Positions 9,069-18,145 of a stretch of 64,000 nt of DNA are shown one piece after another. Below the pieces are notes generated by a model that worked only from the letters and a program-made list of their open reading frames with translations, searched no databases and was not told where the DNA came from. Made by a program: the position numbers and the translations under genes. The stretch comes from Nocardia inohanensis NBRC 100128 (lineage in GTDB: Bacteria; Actinomycetota; Actinomycetes; Mycobacteriales; Mycobacteriaceae), in assembly GCF_001612945.1 (NCBI RefSeq), contig NZ_BDBK01000003.1:89900-153899 (forward strand). The letters are read 5' to 3'. Within the stretch, counting starts at the first letter, position 1. Each line of letters starts with the position of its first letter.

Positions 9069-9746
9069 CTAGTCGGTATTGAAGCGGAAGCCTACGCCGC
9101 GCACGGTGACGATCCGGCGTTCGGCCACCGGACCCTCGTCGCCGATCTTCCGGCGCAGCCACGACATGTGCATATCGAGGGTCTTGGAGCCGCGCAGATC
9201 GGCATCGCCCCACACCTCGCGCAGGATGGTCTCGCGCGAGACCACCTGTCCGGCACGGTCGATGAGCACCTTCAGCAGCTCGTACTCCTTGTTGGCCAGG
9301 TTCACCTCGACGCCGTTCACCAGCACGCGGCGCGCCGCCGGCTCCAGGCGGATACCGCCCACTTCGACCGCTTCGTCCCCGATTCCGCTGCGCCGCAACA
9401 GCGCCCGCACCCGGGCCAGCAGTTCGGCGAGGCGGAACGGCTTGCCGACGTAGTCGTCGGCGCCGGCATCCAGGCCGACCACGAAATCGACCTCGTCGGT
9501 GCGCGCGGTGAGCATCAGCACGGCCAGATCGGCCCCGCGGGCGCGCACCTGACGGCACACCTCCAGGCCATCCATACCGGGTAGGCCGAGGTCGAGGATC
9601 AGCAGGTCGTGACCGCCTTCGAGGGCCCGTTCCAGGACCGCGGGACCGTAGCTCTCCACGGTCACCGCATAGCCCTCGCGCCCCAGCGCCCGCGACAGCG
9701 GCGCGGCAATGGCCTCGTCGTCTTCGGCCAGCAGTACGGCGGTCAC
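9069..9746 (-). CDS. OmpR-family response regulator
   Basis: A 225-residue two-domain regulator: receiver with AEDDE acidic pocket, phospho-acceptor Asp52 in LILDLGLPG, and VGKPF with the conserved Lys; then a winged-helix domain ending TLDMHMSWLRRKIG and RIVTVRGVGFRFNTD. Followed 82 nt downstream by its likely cognate kinase. GTG start 6 nt after a TAGGCT -10 box. The RR and HK gap is longer than in the first two-component pair, so co-expression is likely but without coupling. I could not assign it to a named system. Confidence 0.9.
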   Translation of the reverse strand: MTAVLLAEDDEAIAAPLSRALGREGYAVTVESYGPAVLERALEGGHDLLILDLGLPGMDGLEVCRQVRARGADLAVLMLTARTDEVDFVVGLDAGADDYVGKPFRLAELLARVRALLRRSGIGDEAVEVGGIRLEPAARRVLVNGVEVNLANKEYELLKVLIDRAGQVVSRETILREVWGDADLRGSKTLDMHMSWLRRKIGDEGPVAERRIVTVRGVGFRFNTD

Positions 9747-9752
9747 GCAGTA

Positions 9753-9758
9753 AGCCTA
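9753..9758 (-). promoter_or_regulatory. -10 box of leaderless response-regulator promoter
   Basis: TAGGCT on the minus strand, six nt before the GTG at 9746. It overlaps the end of the PH-domain gene upstream. Confidence 0.5.
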
Positions 9759-10304
9759 CGGGTAAGCCGGCCCGGATCCGTAGTAGCCGCCGCCGTTGCC
9801 CGGATTGTTCTGCACCACATCGAAAACCTGGTGATAGAGCAGCGCGTGCACCTTCTGCACCTCCGGGATGTCGTCGTACTCGAGCGGGTCCTCCGAGGCC
9901 GAGCCGACGATCAGGGTGCCGGTGCCGAGCATGCGATCGAAGAGGCCGTGGCGGAACTGCACATTCGAGATCCGGTTCATCGGAATGTCGATGCCGGTGT
10001 GGGTCAATACGCCTTGGCGAATCAATACCCGGCGGTCGGTGATGATGAAATGCGTCGACTTCCAACGGATCAGCGGAATCACCGACCGCCAGCACACGAT
10101 CACCACCCACAGCACCAGAATGGCGAGCAGCAGCCAGGACCGCACGCCACCTTCGGTATTGCGGGAAACGACCCCCGCGCCGAATCCGGCCAATGCGGTG
10201 ATCAGGATGAAAGTCACAGCGGGCCAGAACAACATCTTCCAATGCGGATGACGGTGCAGCAGTAGTCGCTCTTCGGGCGCCAGCGCCTCCTCCGGATAAC
10301 CCAT
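9756..10304 (-). CDS. Bacterial PH-domain (DUF304/bPH2) membrane protein
   Basis: A 182-residue membrane protein, probable orthologue of M. tuberculosis Rv3278c, which also lies near birA and the gtrA-like gene. The N-terminus (EEALAPEERLLLHRHPHWK) is the typical lead-in of bPH2 proteins, followed by two adjacent helices (LFWPAVTFILITALAGFGAGVV and WLLLAILVLWVVIVCW). The PH domain follows: THFIITDRRVLIRQGVLTHTGIDIPMNRI, NVQFRHGLFDRMLGTGTLIVGSAS. The tail is Asn/Gly/Tyr-rich. Role not established. The ATG at 10304 is six nt after a TAGCGT box; a GTG two codons upstream lies too close to it. Confidence 0.88.
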   Translation of the reverse strand: MGYPEEALAPEERLLLHRHPHWKMLFWPAVTFILITALAGFGAGVVSRNTEGGVRSWLLLAILVLWVVIVCWRSVIPLIRWKSTHFIITDRRVLIRQGVLTHTGIDIPMNRISNVQFRHGLFDRMLGTGTLIVGSASEDPLEYDDIPEVQKVHALLYHQVFDVVQNNPGNGGGYYGSGPAYP

Positions 10305-10310
10305 GCGCAC

Positions 10311-10316
10311 ACGCTA
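10311..10316 (-). promoter_or_regulatory. -10 box of leaderless PH-domain gene promoter
   Basis: TAGCGT on the minus strand, six nt before the ATG at 10304. Confidence 0.55.
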
Positions 10317-10472
10317 CCGCGCCGAGATGCCAGAATGCCTGACGCCGAGAAGCGGTGTGACGCACAATCGTGCGGCCCTCGCGCGTAACATCGGCGATCA
10401 CGTTCTGCCGAGCTCCGCCCAGCTGTCCCCCGCGCGACACCATTCTTGCCCTGCATGACACAGGAGGCGTGT

Positions 10473-11426
10473 GTGACCCGAGAGTTGACCCAGCTGCAAA
10501 TTCTCCGAGAACTCGAGCCGGTGGCGGAGGCGAATCTGAACCGCCACCTGTCGATGGCCAAGGACTGGCACCCGCACGACTACGTGCCGTGGGACCAGGG
10601 CCGCAACTTCGCCGCGCTGGGCGGTGAGGACTGGGACCCCTCGCAGTCGCAGCTGAGCGAGGTCGCCAAGATCGCCATGGTCACCAACCTGCTCACCGAG
10701 GACAATCTGCCCTCCTACCACCGGGAGATCGCCGAGAACTTCTCCCAGGACGGGGCCTGGGGCACCTGGGTGGGGCGCTGGACGGCCGAGGAGAACCGGC
10801 ACGGCATCGTCATGCGGGATTACCTGGTGGTGACGCGCGGCGTGGATCCGGTGGCCCTGGAACAGGCGCGGATGATCCACATGACCAATGGCGCGCAGTC
10901 GCCCGACGATTGGGGCGGGTTCCTGGAGAACGTCGCGTACGTGACGTTCCAGGAGCTGGCCACCCGGATCTCGCATCGCAATACCGGCCGGGTGTGCAAC
11001 GACGCCATCGCCGACCGGATGTTGCAGCGCATCTCCGCCGACGAGAACCTGCACATGATCTTCTATCGGACGCTGTGCGGGGCCGGGCTGGATCTGGTGC
11101 CGGATCAGGCGCTGGAGGCCATCACCAAGGTGCTCACCAATTTCGTCATGCCCGGGTCCGGGATGCCGAACTGGCGGCGCAACGGGGTGCTGATGGCCAA
11201 GCACGGCATCTACGATCTGCGCCAGCATCTGGAGGAGGTGGTGAATCCGGTGCTGAAGAACTGGAACATCTTCGAGCGCAACGACTTCGGGGCGCGCGGC
11301 GAGCAGGCGCGGGAGACCCTCGCGGCGTATGTCGCCAAGCTCGAACAGGATGTGCTCAAGTTCGAGGAGCAGCGCGATCGCCTGCTCGCGCGGGAAGCCG
11401 CCCGCGGCGAATTGCAAACCGTCTGA
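10473..11426 (+). CDS. Acyl-[acyl-carrier-protein] desaturase (DesA)
   Basis: A 317-residue soluble diiron desaturase that introduces a double bond into acyl-ACP, needed in mycolata for unsaturated and mycolic acids. The ferritin-like four-helix core carries both iron-ligand motifs: EENRHG near residue 105 and DENLHM near residue 190, plus an upstream Glu in LLTEDNLPSYHRE. Length matches mycobacterial DesA1 (about 340). The GTG at 10473 is chosen because AGGAG lies six nt before it; earlier TTG and ATG codons in frame have no ribosome site. It stands alone between the divergent PH-domain gene and the kinases. DesA1 versus DesA2 cannot be decided here. Confidence 0.92.
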   Translation: MTRELTQLQILRELEPVAEANLNRHLSMAKDWHPHDYVPWDQGRNFAALGGEDWDPSQSQLSEVAKIAMVTNLLTEDNLPSYHREIAENFSQDGAWGTWVGRWTAEENRHGIVMRDYLVVTRGVDPVALEQARMIHMTNGAQSPDDWGGFLENVAYVTFQELATRISHRNTGRVCNDAIADRMLQRISADENLHMIFYRTLCGAGLDLVPDQALEAITKVLTNFVMPGSGMPNWRRNGVLMAKHGIYDLRQHLEEVVNPVLKNWNIFERNDFGARGEQARETLAAYVAKLEQDVLKFEEQRDRLLAREAARGELQTV

Positions 11427-11483
11427 CCAGTTTTGCCTCTCGGGCCACTAGGGTAAGCCCCCGGGTGAAACGAGAGGACAGCA

Positions 11484-12743
11484 GTGGCGGATGGCTACCT
11501 GGGCCGCTACCGCCTCGACGAACTACTCGGCAGTGGCGGTTCGGCGCAGGTCTGGCGGGCGCACGACACCGAAACCGGGCGCACCGCCACGCTCAAACTG
11601 CTCGCGCCGGTACTGACCGCGGATCCGGAGTACCGGCGGCGCTTCGAACGGGAAGCCCGGGCCGCATCGCTGCTGCACGGTCCGCATGTAGTGGCGGTGC
11701 GCGCCTTCGGTGAGCTCGAAGGACGGCTCTACATCGAGTCCGAATTCGTGGACGGGCTGGATATCGAGGCGCTGCTGGAATGGGAAGGGCCGTTCGCGCC
11801 CGCCGCCGCGGTCGGGCTCATCGCGCAGATAGCCGCGGCGCTCGACGAAGCGCACGCGGCCGGGCTGGTGCATCGGGATGTGAAGCCGCAGAACATCATC
11901 GTGGCGCCCGACGACACGGCATACCTGATCGACTTCGGGTCGGTGCTGGACGACGGGCAGACGAGCATCACCCGATCCGGGATGCTGATCGGCACGCCCG
12001 CCTACCTGGCCCCGGAACGCTACGCCGGAATCGCCGGCGCGCGTTCGGATATCTACTCGCTGGCGTGCGTGCTGTACGAATGCCTCACGGGGCAACGGCC
12101 TTTCCGCACCGGCAACCCGGCGCAGCTCATGCGTGCGCAGCTGGAAACCGATCCGCCCGCGGCCTCCTCGCTCGCACCGGCGGTCTCCATCGCCCTCGAC
12201 CGGGTGATCGCCCGCGGCATGGCGAAGGATCCGGCGCAAAGGTACGCCAGCGCAGGGGAATTCGCGGCCGCGGCTGCGATAGCGGCGGAAGCACCCGGCA
12301 TCGATCCGCCCGGCACGCAGCCCATACCGGACGCGCGCCCGGTGAGCGGCACGCGGCCGGAGGTCTCGGGAAACCCGGGTGCCGTGGCTGGGGTTCTTGC
12401 GGTGTCACTCGCGGTCGTCGCGCTCGCCGCCTGGGTGATCACCCTGGGGATGGGCGTGGTGTGGTTTACCGGGCACACCGGCTCGGCACCAACGCCAGCG
12501 AGTACGCCGACGGCGACGGCCGACGCGAAAACACCTGCGCGGGAGACGATTCCGCCATCCGCGCCGCAGCTCGCGGCGTCGGAACCGGAGACCACGGCAC
12601 CCTCGGGCGTGGCACCGCCGGATGCCGCGAGCCCGTCCGCGCCCGCCCCGGACTCGGACCCGCGCGAGCCGGTGGATCACCCCGGACCGAGCCACCACGG
12701 CGGCAGCGCACACAAGCCCGACAAGCCGGGGAAGTCGCGATAA
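11484..12743 (+). CDS. Transmembrane serine/threonine protein kinase (first of tandem pair)
   Basis: A 419-residue Hanks-type kinase. The N-terminal catalytic domain (residues 10-265) has the P-loop LGSGGSAQVW, ATP-anchoring Lys38, HRDVKPQN with catalytic Asp132, DFG with Asp150, and GTPAYLAPE. A single membrane helix follows near residues 300-325 (VLAVSLAVVALAAWVITLGMG); the outside part is a disordered Pro/Ala/Thr/Ser stalk ending HKPDKPGKSR, with no PASTA or sensor domain. GTG start preceded by GAGAGGA. The next gene is a close paralogue aligned without gaps through residue 150. Substrates unknown. Confidence 0.93.
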   Translation: MADGYLGRYRLDELLGSGGSAQVWRAHDTETGRTATLKLLAPVLTADPEYRRRFEREARAASLLHGPHVVAVRAFGELEGRLYIESEFVDGLDIEALLEWEGPFAPAAAVGLIAQIAAALDEAHAAGLVHRDVKPQNIIVAPDDTAYLIDFGSVLDDGQTSITRSGMLIGTPAYLAPERYAGIAGARSDIYSLACVLYECLTGQRPFRTGNPAQLMRAQLETDPPAASSLAPAVSIALDRVIARGMAKDPAQRYASAGEFAAAAAIAAEAPGIDPPGTQPIPDARPVSGTRPEVSGNPGAVAGVLAVSLAVVALAAWVITLGMGVVWFTGHTGSAPTPASTPTATADAKTPARETIPPSAPQLAASEPETTAPSGVAPPDAASPSAPAPDSDPREPVDHPGPSHHGGSAHKPDKPGKSR

Positions 12744-12867
12744 CCGCAGCACCACCCTCGCCTACCACGCGACAGCGGCACAACCACTGCGCTGCCCGAG
12801 CGAGAAACTTCCGGAATCGGGGGTAGTCCCCTAACGGAAGCTTGTCGGCACGGAAGGATCAGTTCTC

Positions 12868-14325
12868 ATGGGGGACGAGCATTTCGGTCCCTATCGGCTC
12901 GAGAAACTGCTGGGCAACGGCGGAACCGGGCAGGTGTGGCGGGCGCACGATACGCACACCGAACGGACCGTCGCCTTGAAGATCCTGGCGCGCGAGCTCG
13001 GTGCCGATCCGATCTACCGGCAGCGTTTCCAACGCGAGGCGCGGGCCGCGGCGCAGCTGCGGGAACCACATGTGGTGCCGATCCACACCTTCGGTGAGCA
13101 CGACGGTCGGCTGTTCATCGATATGGCGTACCTGGACGGCACCGATCTGGGCCTGCTGCTGCGCGCCGGCGGGCCGCTGTCTCCGTCGAGGGCGGTGGAC
13201 ATGATTTCACAGGCGGCGGCCGCGCTCGACGAGGCGCACCGCCGGGGGCTGGTGCATCGGGACGTCAAACCCTCCAATATCGTGATCTGCCCCAGTGGGT
13301 TCACCTATCTCATCGATTTCGGGACCGCTCAGCAGACCGGGCAAGCGACGCTCACCGGCACCGGGACCGTGATCGGCACCCCCGCCTATATGGCGCCCGA
13401 AAGGTTCACCGGCGCCGCCGTTCCCGCCTCCGACACCTATTCGCTGGCCTGCGTGCTGCACGAAGCGCTCACGGCCCGAAGACCTTTCGCCGCCCCCGAT
13501 CCGGCGGGGCAGATGCACGCGCACCTCATCGCCGAACCGCCGCGGGTCAGCGAATCCGATCCCACGCTGCCGGCCGCGCTCGACGACGTCATCATCCGCG
13601 CGCTCGCCAAGGATCCGGGCGAACGACCGTCCACCACCGGCGAATTCGCGGCACAGGCGCGCAATGCGCTCGATACGGCCGGGTCGGCGCCGACCACTCC
13701 GCTCGCCGCCGTCGGCAGCGCACCCACCGCGCCGCTGACCGCTGTACCCGGGCGGCGCACCACGATGGCGGGGGTGCTCGCGGCGGGGGGACGGAATGGT
13801 GCCGAGGGTGCGGTGCGGGTGGATCCGGGCGGTGCGGAGGCGGAGGACGGGGTGACGCCCGTCGAACCCGTTCCCGCACCGGCGTTTCCGCGGCGCTTCG
13901 CGGCGATCGTAGCCATCGCGGCGCTGCTCACCGGTACCGGTACCGGGCTGGCGCTGTGGCGTGCCGGACAGGATTCGGATTCATCGCCGACGCAGACCAC
14001 TTCGGCTCCGGCGCCGGGTCCGAACGCCACGGCCGAACCGACCACCGCGGCGACGGAAGCGCCGCGGTTCACCGGGAACGTATCGACGCGGGCGGTCAAT
14101 CCGGCTCCACCACAGGAAAGTTCGGACGCCGGGACGCAGGCGACCACGGGCACCACGGCGGCTCCGACCACCACACAGGTCACGATCCCGTTCCCGATAC
14201 CGAACCTGCCCACAGTTCCCGGTAGTGCCGAGCCGCCGGTCGACAACCAGCCCAACGGCGGCACTGGGAACGGCAACGGCAACGGGCAGCGTAAGCCCGA
14301 TAAACCGACCAAAACCCACCACTAG
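12868..14325 (+). CDS. Transmembrane serine/threonine protein kinase (second of tandem pair)
   Basis: A 485-residue kinase with all catalytic residues: LGNGGTGQVW, Lys38, HRDVKPSN with Asp132, DFG with Asp150, GTPAYMAPE. A juxtamembrane linker of about 80 residues precedes a helix (AAIVAIAALLTGTGTGLAL) near residues 345-365, then a low-complexity Thr/Ala/Pro ectodomain ending RKPDKPTKTHH. The shared end motif (KPDKP) with the neighbouring kinase suggests tandem duplication. ATG preceded by GGAAGGA. The 124-nt gap allows its own promoter. Signal and substrates unknown. Confidence 0.93.
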   Translation: MGDEHFGPYRLEKLLGNGGTGQVWRAHDTHTERTVALKILARELGADPIYRQRFQREARAAAQLREPHVVPIHTFGEHDGRLFIDMAYLDGTDLGLLLRAGGPLSPSRAVDMISQAAAALDEAHRRGLVHRDVKPSNIVICPSGFTYLIDFGTAQQTGQATLTGTGTVIGTPAYMAPERFTGAAVPASDTYSLACVLHEALTARRPFAAPDPAGQMHAHLIAEPPRVSESDPTLPAALDDVIIRALAKDPGERPSTTGEFAAQARNALDTAGSAPTTPLAAVGSAPTAPLTAVPGRRTTMAGVLAAGGRNGAEGAVRVDPGGAEAEDGVTPVEPVPAPAFPRRFAAIVAIAALLTGTGTGLALWRAGQDSDSSPTQTTSAPAPGPNATAEPTTAATEAPRFTGNVSTRAVNPAPPQESSDAGTQATTGTTAAPTTTQVTIPFPIPNLPTVPGSAEPPVDNQPNGGTGNGNGNGQRKPDKPTKTHH

Positions 14326-14358
14326 GCGCGGGTCACATACGGAAAGCCCTGCGCGGGA

Positions 14359-15156
14359 TCAATATTCGGCGCGCAGGTGGGTGACGTCACCCGCCGACAC
14401 CGCACGATCACCGATGAGCAACCGCCCGAATTCATCCACCCCGGTGGCGATCCCGGTGAGCACCTCACCGCCGGGAATCTCGGCCCGCACCTGCGCGCCG
14501 ATGGTGGAACAGCGATCGCGATAAGCGGCGGCCAACTCGGTGATATCCCACCCCGCGGCCTCCCAGGCCGCGAACCGCTGCGCGAACTCCCGCAGTATCG
14601 CCGTCACCAACGCCGTCCGATCGGTCTCGGCCGCCCCGGCCAGCAGCAGCGAAGTCGCATGCGGGACCGGCAGTTCCGCCTCGGTGAGGCTCACATTCAA
14701 CCCGATCCCCACCACCACCGCCGGATCAGCGCCGGCGGCCGCGATCTCGGCCAGAATCCCCGCCAGCTTGCGCCCCTCGACCAGCACATCATTGGGCCAC
14801 TTGAGCACCGCCCCCACCCCGGTCGCGGCCCGCACCGCATCCACCACGGCGACCCCGGTCAGCAACGGCAACCACCCCAGCACCGCCGGATCGATCCCCC
14901 GCGCCCGCACCAGCACCGACATGGCGATCTGCGCCCGCGCCGGACTGACCCACTGCCGCTCGTGCCGCCCCCGCCCCTTCTCCTGCGCCTCCGCGATCAA
15001 CACCAGCCGATCCGCATCCGAATCCATGGCCCGCGCGACCAGGTCCGCATTCGTCGACCCTGTCGATTCCACCACTTCGAGCCCGGAGAAGAACTTCTCC
15101 GGCCCCTCGACCACATCCCGCCGCAGTTTTTCCGCATCCAGCGCAGCCCGCTCCAT
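14359..15156 (-). CDS. birA: Biotin-[acetyl-CoA-carboxylase] ligase BirA
   Basis: A 265-residue biotin protein ligase that activates biotin with ATP and attaches it to the BCCP lysine of acyl-CoA carboxylase, very likely AccA3 encoded 1 kb away. Motifs: STNADLV, the biotinyl-AMP loop KGRGRHERQWVSP, LKWPNDVLV and VVGIGLNVSLT. There is no N-terminal HTH, so it is a class I, non-repressor BirA as in mycobacteria. The ATG at 15156 lies 7 nt after a TAGCGT -10 box; a GTG three codons earlier would have GGAG four nt upstream, so the start could be 15165. Last of a three-gene minus-strand run. Confidence 0.94.
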   Translation of the reverse strand: MERAALDAEKLRRDVVEGPEKFFSGLEVVESTGSTNADLVARAMDSDADRLVLIAEAQEKGRGRHERQWVSPARAQIAMSVLVRARGIDPAVLGWLPLLTGVAVVDAVRAATGVGAVLKWPNDVLVEGRKLAGILAEIAAAGADPAVVVGIGLNVSLTEAELPVPHATSLLLAGAAETDRTALVTAILREFAQRFAAWEAAGWDITELAAAYRDRCSTIGAQVRAEIPGGEVLTGIATGVDEFGRLLIGDRAVSAGDVTHLRAEY

Positions 15157-15163
15157 GCTCGGC

Positions 15164-15169
15164 ACGCTA
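15164..15169 (-). promoter_or_regulatory. -10 box of possible leaderless birA promoter
   Basis: TAGCGT on the minus strand, seven nt before the ATG at 15156, within the short gap after the upstream gene; supports separate birA transcription. Confidence 0.45.
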
Positions 15170-15239
15170 CTCCCCGCCCGTGCCCCGCCGGCTCGCGTGC
15201 CCCCACCCGCGCGATCCGACGGCGCGCACCTACACGCCG

Positions 15240-15587
15240 TCAGGAGGCGTCGCGCGGCGTCAATCCCAGCGCCCCGGCGGTGAATCGGTGCACGGTGGGA
15301 AGGCTGTCCTCCAGCGCCGCCCGATACCCGTCCCGCGCCCAGCCCACCACCTCGGCGGTCCCATCCGTCCCCGGCGTCACCACGATCTCGGCGACGAGTT
15401 CCGCCGTCGTCGGCACGCACACGGCCCACGAAAACTGCGTCTCCGCAGCCCATCCCGCACTCCGCCGCGCCACATACTCCGGATCGGTGATCCCGCCGTC
15501 CGCCAGCGCCGGCCGATCATCGATCCGCTCATCCGCCCGCAACGCCCGCAAATACCAACTACCCGCATTGATCTCGATCGGCTCCAC
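15240..15587 (-). CDS. Truncated GNAT-like protein, function unknown
   Basis: A 115-residue protein whose start (INAGSWYLRALRADERIDDRPALADGGITDPEYVARRSAGWAAE, described here in parts) follows the first strands and helices of RimJ/RimL-type N-acetyltransferases, including the FSWAVCVPTTAELVAEI beta pair. The expected acetyl-CoA loop and last strands are missing: after TAEVVGWA the chain runs into a helix and stops. It may be a degenerate or half-domain relative. The GTG start overlaps the stop of the DUF1707 gene by one nt (TAGTG), so coupling is likely. Codon use looks like its neighbours. Function unknown. Confidence 0.6.
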   Translation of the reverse strand: MEPIEINAGSWYLRALRADERIDDRPALADGGITDPEYVARRSAGWAAETQFSWAVCVPTTAELVAEIVVTPGTDGTAEVVGWARDGYRAALEDSLPTVHRFTAGALGLTPRDAS

Positions 15588-15994
15588 TACCGCTCCCGCC
15601 TCCGGTCCCGCCGCACCCCACGCTGCCGAACCTGATTCGCACCCCCGAACAACACCGCACCCACCAGTGGAATCAACAAGAACACCCACCACTGATGCGT
15701 AACAAAGAACAGAATCACCGCCAGAATCGGCACCACCGGCATGATCCGCTCCGGCACCAAGCCGCCGAACCGAGCCCGCCGCGGCTCCTCCACCGCCTTC
15801 TGCATACTCACCGGCTCCGGCAGATCGACGAACACCTTCGCCAGGTCACCCCGGGTCAAGGCCGCGGCGACAACTCCGCTCCGCTCGTCGAATTCGGCGA
15901 CACTCAACCGCCCCGCCGCGAAGTGATCCGACAACCGCTTCATAGCGTCCTCACGCTCAGCGGTCCCGATACGAATCTCCGGTGGTTCAGCCAT
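15587..15994 (-). CDS. DUF1707-domain membrane protein
   Basis: A 135-residue protein. Residues 5-60 form the DUF1707 (SHOCT-like) domain: IRIGTAEREDAMKRLSDHFAAGRL..EFDERSG, ending DLAKVFVDLP. A basic linker is followed by two closely spaced membrane helices (IMPVVPILAVILFFVT and WVFLLIPLVGAVLFGG) and a strongly basic cytoplasmic tail (RQRGVRRDRRRER). The family is common in actinobacteria and of unknown role. ATG start six nt after a TAAGGT box. First gene of the run leading to birA. Confidence 0.88.
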   Translation of the reverse strand: MAEPPEIRIGTAEREDAMKRLSDHFAAGRLSVAEFDERSGVVAAALTRGDLAKVFVDLPEPVSMQKAVEEPRRARFGGLVPERIMPVVPILAVILFFVTHQWWVFLLIPLVGAVLFGGANQVRQRGVRRDRRRER

Positions 15995-16000
15995 GTTCCG

Positions 16001-16006
16001 ACCTTA
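16001..16006 (-). promoter_or_regulatory. -10 box of leaderless DUF1707 gene promoter
   Basis: TAAGGT on the minus strand, six nt before the ATG at 15994. Confidence 0.5.
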
Positions 16007-16099
16007 TCGCGCCCGGTCACCCCCCGCGTCCGCCGCGATGCGTACCGCGACGCACGCCTGCGGACGTAAGGGATTTCTCGGGGTGCCCGAAAACGAAAC

Positions 16100-16125
16100 G
16101 GGCCGCTCACCGAAGTGAGCGGCCC
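16100..16125. terminator. Hairpin terminator after accA3
   Basis: GGGCCGCTCAC and GTGAGCGGCCC pair perfectly over 11 bp across a CGAA loop, 18 nt after the accA3 stop. No long T run follows, as is common in high-GC actinobacteria. Confidence 0.75.
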
Positions 16126-16143
16126 GCCCGAAAGCGCTGTGCC

Positions 16144-17940
16144 TTACTTGATCTCGGCGAGCACGGTGCCCTGGGTGATGGCCGCGCCGGCCTCCACCGC
16201 GAGACCGGTGATGACGCCGGCCTTGTGGGCGGTGACCGGGTTCTCCATCTTCATGGCCTCGAGGACGACGACCAGGTCGCCGGCTTCGACGGTCTGACCC
16301 TCTTCGACGGCCACCTTGACGACGGTGCCCTGCATGGGGGCGGTCACGGCGTCACCGGAGGCAGCGCCGCCGGCGCCGCCGCCACGCTTGCGCGGCTTCG
16401 GCTTCTTGCGGACGACGCCCGCACCGTTGGCGGGAGCGGCACCGGCGCCGACCGAGAACTGGCCGGGGAGCGAGACCTCGAGGCGGCGGCCGCCGACCTC
16501 GACGACTACCTTCTGGCGGGGCGCCTCGTCCTCGTCCTCGATGGGCTGGCCACCGGTGTAGGGCTCGATGGTGTTGTCCCACTCGTTCTCGATCCACTTG
16601 GTGTAGACCTCGAACTTGGTGCCGTCACCGATGAACGCGGGGTTCTCGACGATGTGGCGGTGGAACGGGATGACCGTGGCCAGGCCCTCGATCTGGTACT
16701 CGGCCAGGGCGCGGGCGGCGCGCTGGAGCGCCTGGTCGCGGTTCTCGCCGGTGACGATCAGCTTGGAGAGCATGGAGTCGAACTGGCCGCCGATGACCGA
16801 ACCCGCGACCACGCCGGAGTCGACGCGCACGCCGGGGCCCGCGGGCTCCTTGTAGACGACGACCGGGCCGGGGGCGGGCAGGAAGCCGCGGCCGGCGTCC
16901 TCACCGTTGATCCGGAATTCGAAGGAGTGGCCGCGCGGGGTCGGGTCCTCCTTGATGGAGAGCTCGTGGCCCTCGGCGATGCGGAACTGCTGGCGCACCA
17001 GGTCGATTCCGGCGGTCTCCTCGGTGACCGGGTGCTCGACCTGGAGGCGGGTGTTCACCTCGAGGAAGGACACGGTCTCGCCCTGCACCAGGTATTCGAC
17101 GGTGCCGGCGCCGTAGTAACCGGCTTCCTTGCAGATGCGCTTGGCCGACTCATGGATCTTGGCGCGCACCTCGTCCGAGAGGAACGGGGCGGGGGCTTCC
17201 TCGACCAGCTTCTGGAAACGACGCTGCAACGAGCAGTCGCGGGTGCCGGCGACCACCACGTTGCCGTGCTTGTCGGCGATTACCTGCGCCTCGACGTGGC
17301 GGGCCTTGTCCAGGTACTGCTCCACGAAGCATTCGCCGCGACCGAAGGCGGCAATGGCCTCACGGGTGGCGGACTCGAACAGCTCCGGGATCTCCTCGAT
17401 GGTGTGCGCGACCTTCATGCCGCGACCGCCACCACCGAACGCGGCCTTGATGGCCACCGGAACGCCGTACTCCTTGGCGAACGCGACGACCTCGTCGGCG
17501 TTCTTGACCGGGTCCTTGGTGCCCGCGGCCATCGGCGCCTGCGCGCGCTCGGCGATGTGGCGGGCGGTGACCTTGTCGCCCAGATCGCGAATGGACTGCG
17601 GCGAGGGGCCGATCCAGATCAGGCCCGCGTCGATCACGGCCTGCGCGAAATCGGCGTTCTCGGAAAGGAACCCGTAGCCGGGGTGGATCGCGTCGGCGCC
17701 GGCCTTGGCGGCGGCATCGAGGATCTTGTCGAAGACCAGGTACGACTCGGCCGAGGTCTGGCCGCCCAGCGCGAACGCCTCGTCGGCGAGCTTCACGAAC
17801 GGGGCATCGGCATCCGGCTCCGCATACACGGCGACGCTGGCGATGCCGGCATCCTTGGCGGCCCGGATCACGCGCACGGCGATCTCGCCTCGGTTGGCTA
17901 CGAGGACCTTTGTGATCTGCGCGTTGGCATGGTTGGGCAC
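16144..17940 (-). CDS. accA3: Acetyl/propionyl-CoA carboxylase alpha subunit (biotin carboxylase + BCCP), AccA3
   Basis: A 598-residue fusion: biotin carboxylase domain (residues about 8-450, starting [22 protein letters not shown], with [13 protein letters not shown] loop and [14 protein letters not shown]), a linker of Gly/Ala/Lys residues, and a biotin carboxyl carrier domain whose EAMKMENP motif puts the biotinylated Lys at 564, 34 residues from the end. It carboxylates biotin for transfer by AccD subunits to acetyl-, propionyl- or long acyl-CoA. The GTG start has AGGAGG five nt upstream and gives the length of mycobacterial AccA3 (600). Terminator at 16100. BirA, its modifying enzyme, lies nearby. 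Confidence 0.96.
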   Translation of the reverse strand: MPNHANAQITKVLVANRGEIAVRVIRAAKDAGIASVAVYAEPDADAPFVKLADEAFALGGQTSAESYLVFDKILDAAAKAGADAIHPGYGFLSENADFAQAVIDAGLIWIGPSPQSIRDLGDKVTARHIAERAQAPMAAGTKDPVKNADEVVAFAKEYGVPVAIKAAFGGGGRGMKVAHTIEEIPELFESATREAIAAFGRGECFVEQYLDKARHVEAQVIADKHGNVVVAGTRDCSLQRRFQKLVEEAPAPFLSDEVRAKIHESAKRICKEAGYYGAGTVEYLVQGETVSFLEVNTRLQVEHPVTEETAGIDLVRQQFRIAEGHELSIKEDPTPRGHSFEFRINGEDAGRGFLPAPGPVVVYKEPAGPGVRVDSGVVAGSVIGGQFDSMLSKLIVTGENRDQALQRAARALAEYQIEGLATVIPFHRHIVENPAFIGDGTKFEVYTKWIENEWDNTIEPYTGGQPIEDEDEAPRQKVVVEVGGRRLEVSLPGQFSVGAGAAPANGAGVVRKKPKPRKRGGGAGGAASGDAVTAPMQGTVVKVAVEEGQTVEAGDLVVVLEAMKMENPVTAHKAGVITGLAVEAGAAITQGTVLAEIK

Positions 17941-18055
17941 TGAGCCTCCTGTGCTCTGAAAACTTCGTCTTGGGCAGTGTAGGCAGTCTGCCAACAACCG
18001 CCGAACGGGGATAGGGCTACCCATCGGTAGCACCCGGAAGTGACCGAGGGCACTC

Positions 18056-18095
18056 TACAACTCTCGTAGCCTCTCAGGGTCAAGCCCCTGAAACC
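18056..18095. repeat. Dispersed intergenic hairpin repeat, copy B
   Basis: TACAACTCTCGTAGCCTC followed by TCAGGGTCAAGCCCCTGA, the same block as at 5094 and 59233 with a few changes. It lies between sseA and accA3, exactly where M. tuberculosis carries sufE (Rv3284). Confidence 0.65.
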
Positions 18096-18145
18096 TCGAA
18101 AGCGGGAGAGCTCACGGGCCGGCCCCGAAACCCTTGGGACAAATC

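Noticed and set aside
8983..10461. A 492-codon minus-strand frame over the response regulator and PH-domain genes
   Set aside because: Arg/Gly/Ala-rich shadow; both real genes in the other frame have full family motifs and promoters.
15982..17943. A 653-codon open frame on the plus strand opposite accA3
   Set aside because: It mirrors the accA3 gene, is rich in Gly/Asp/Leu/Arg as reverse-complement frames of high-GC genes are, and has no motif; accA3 has full domain support.
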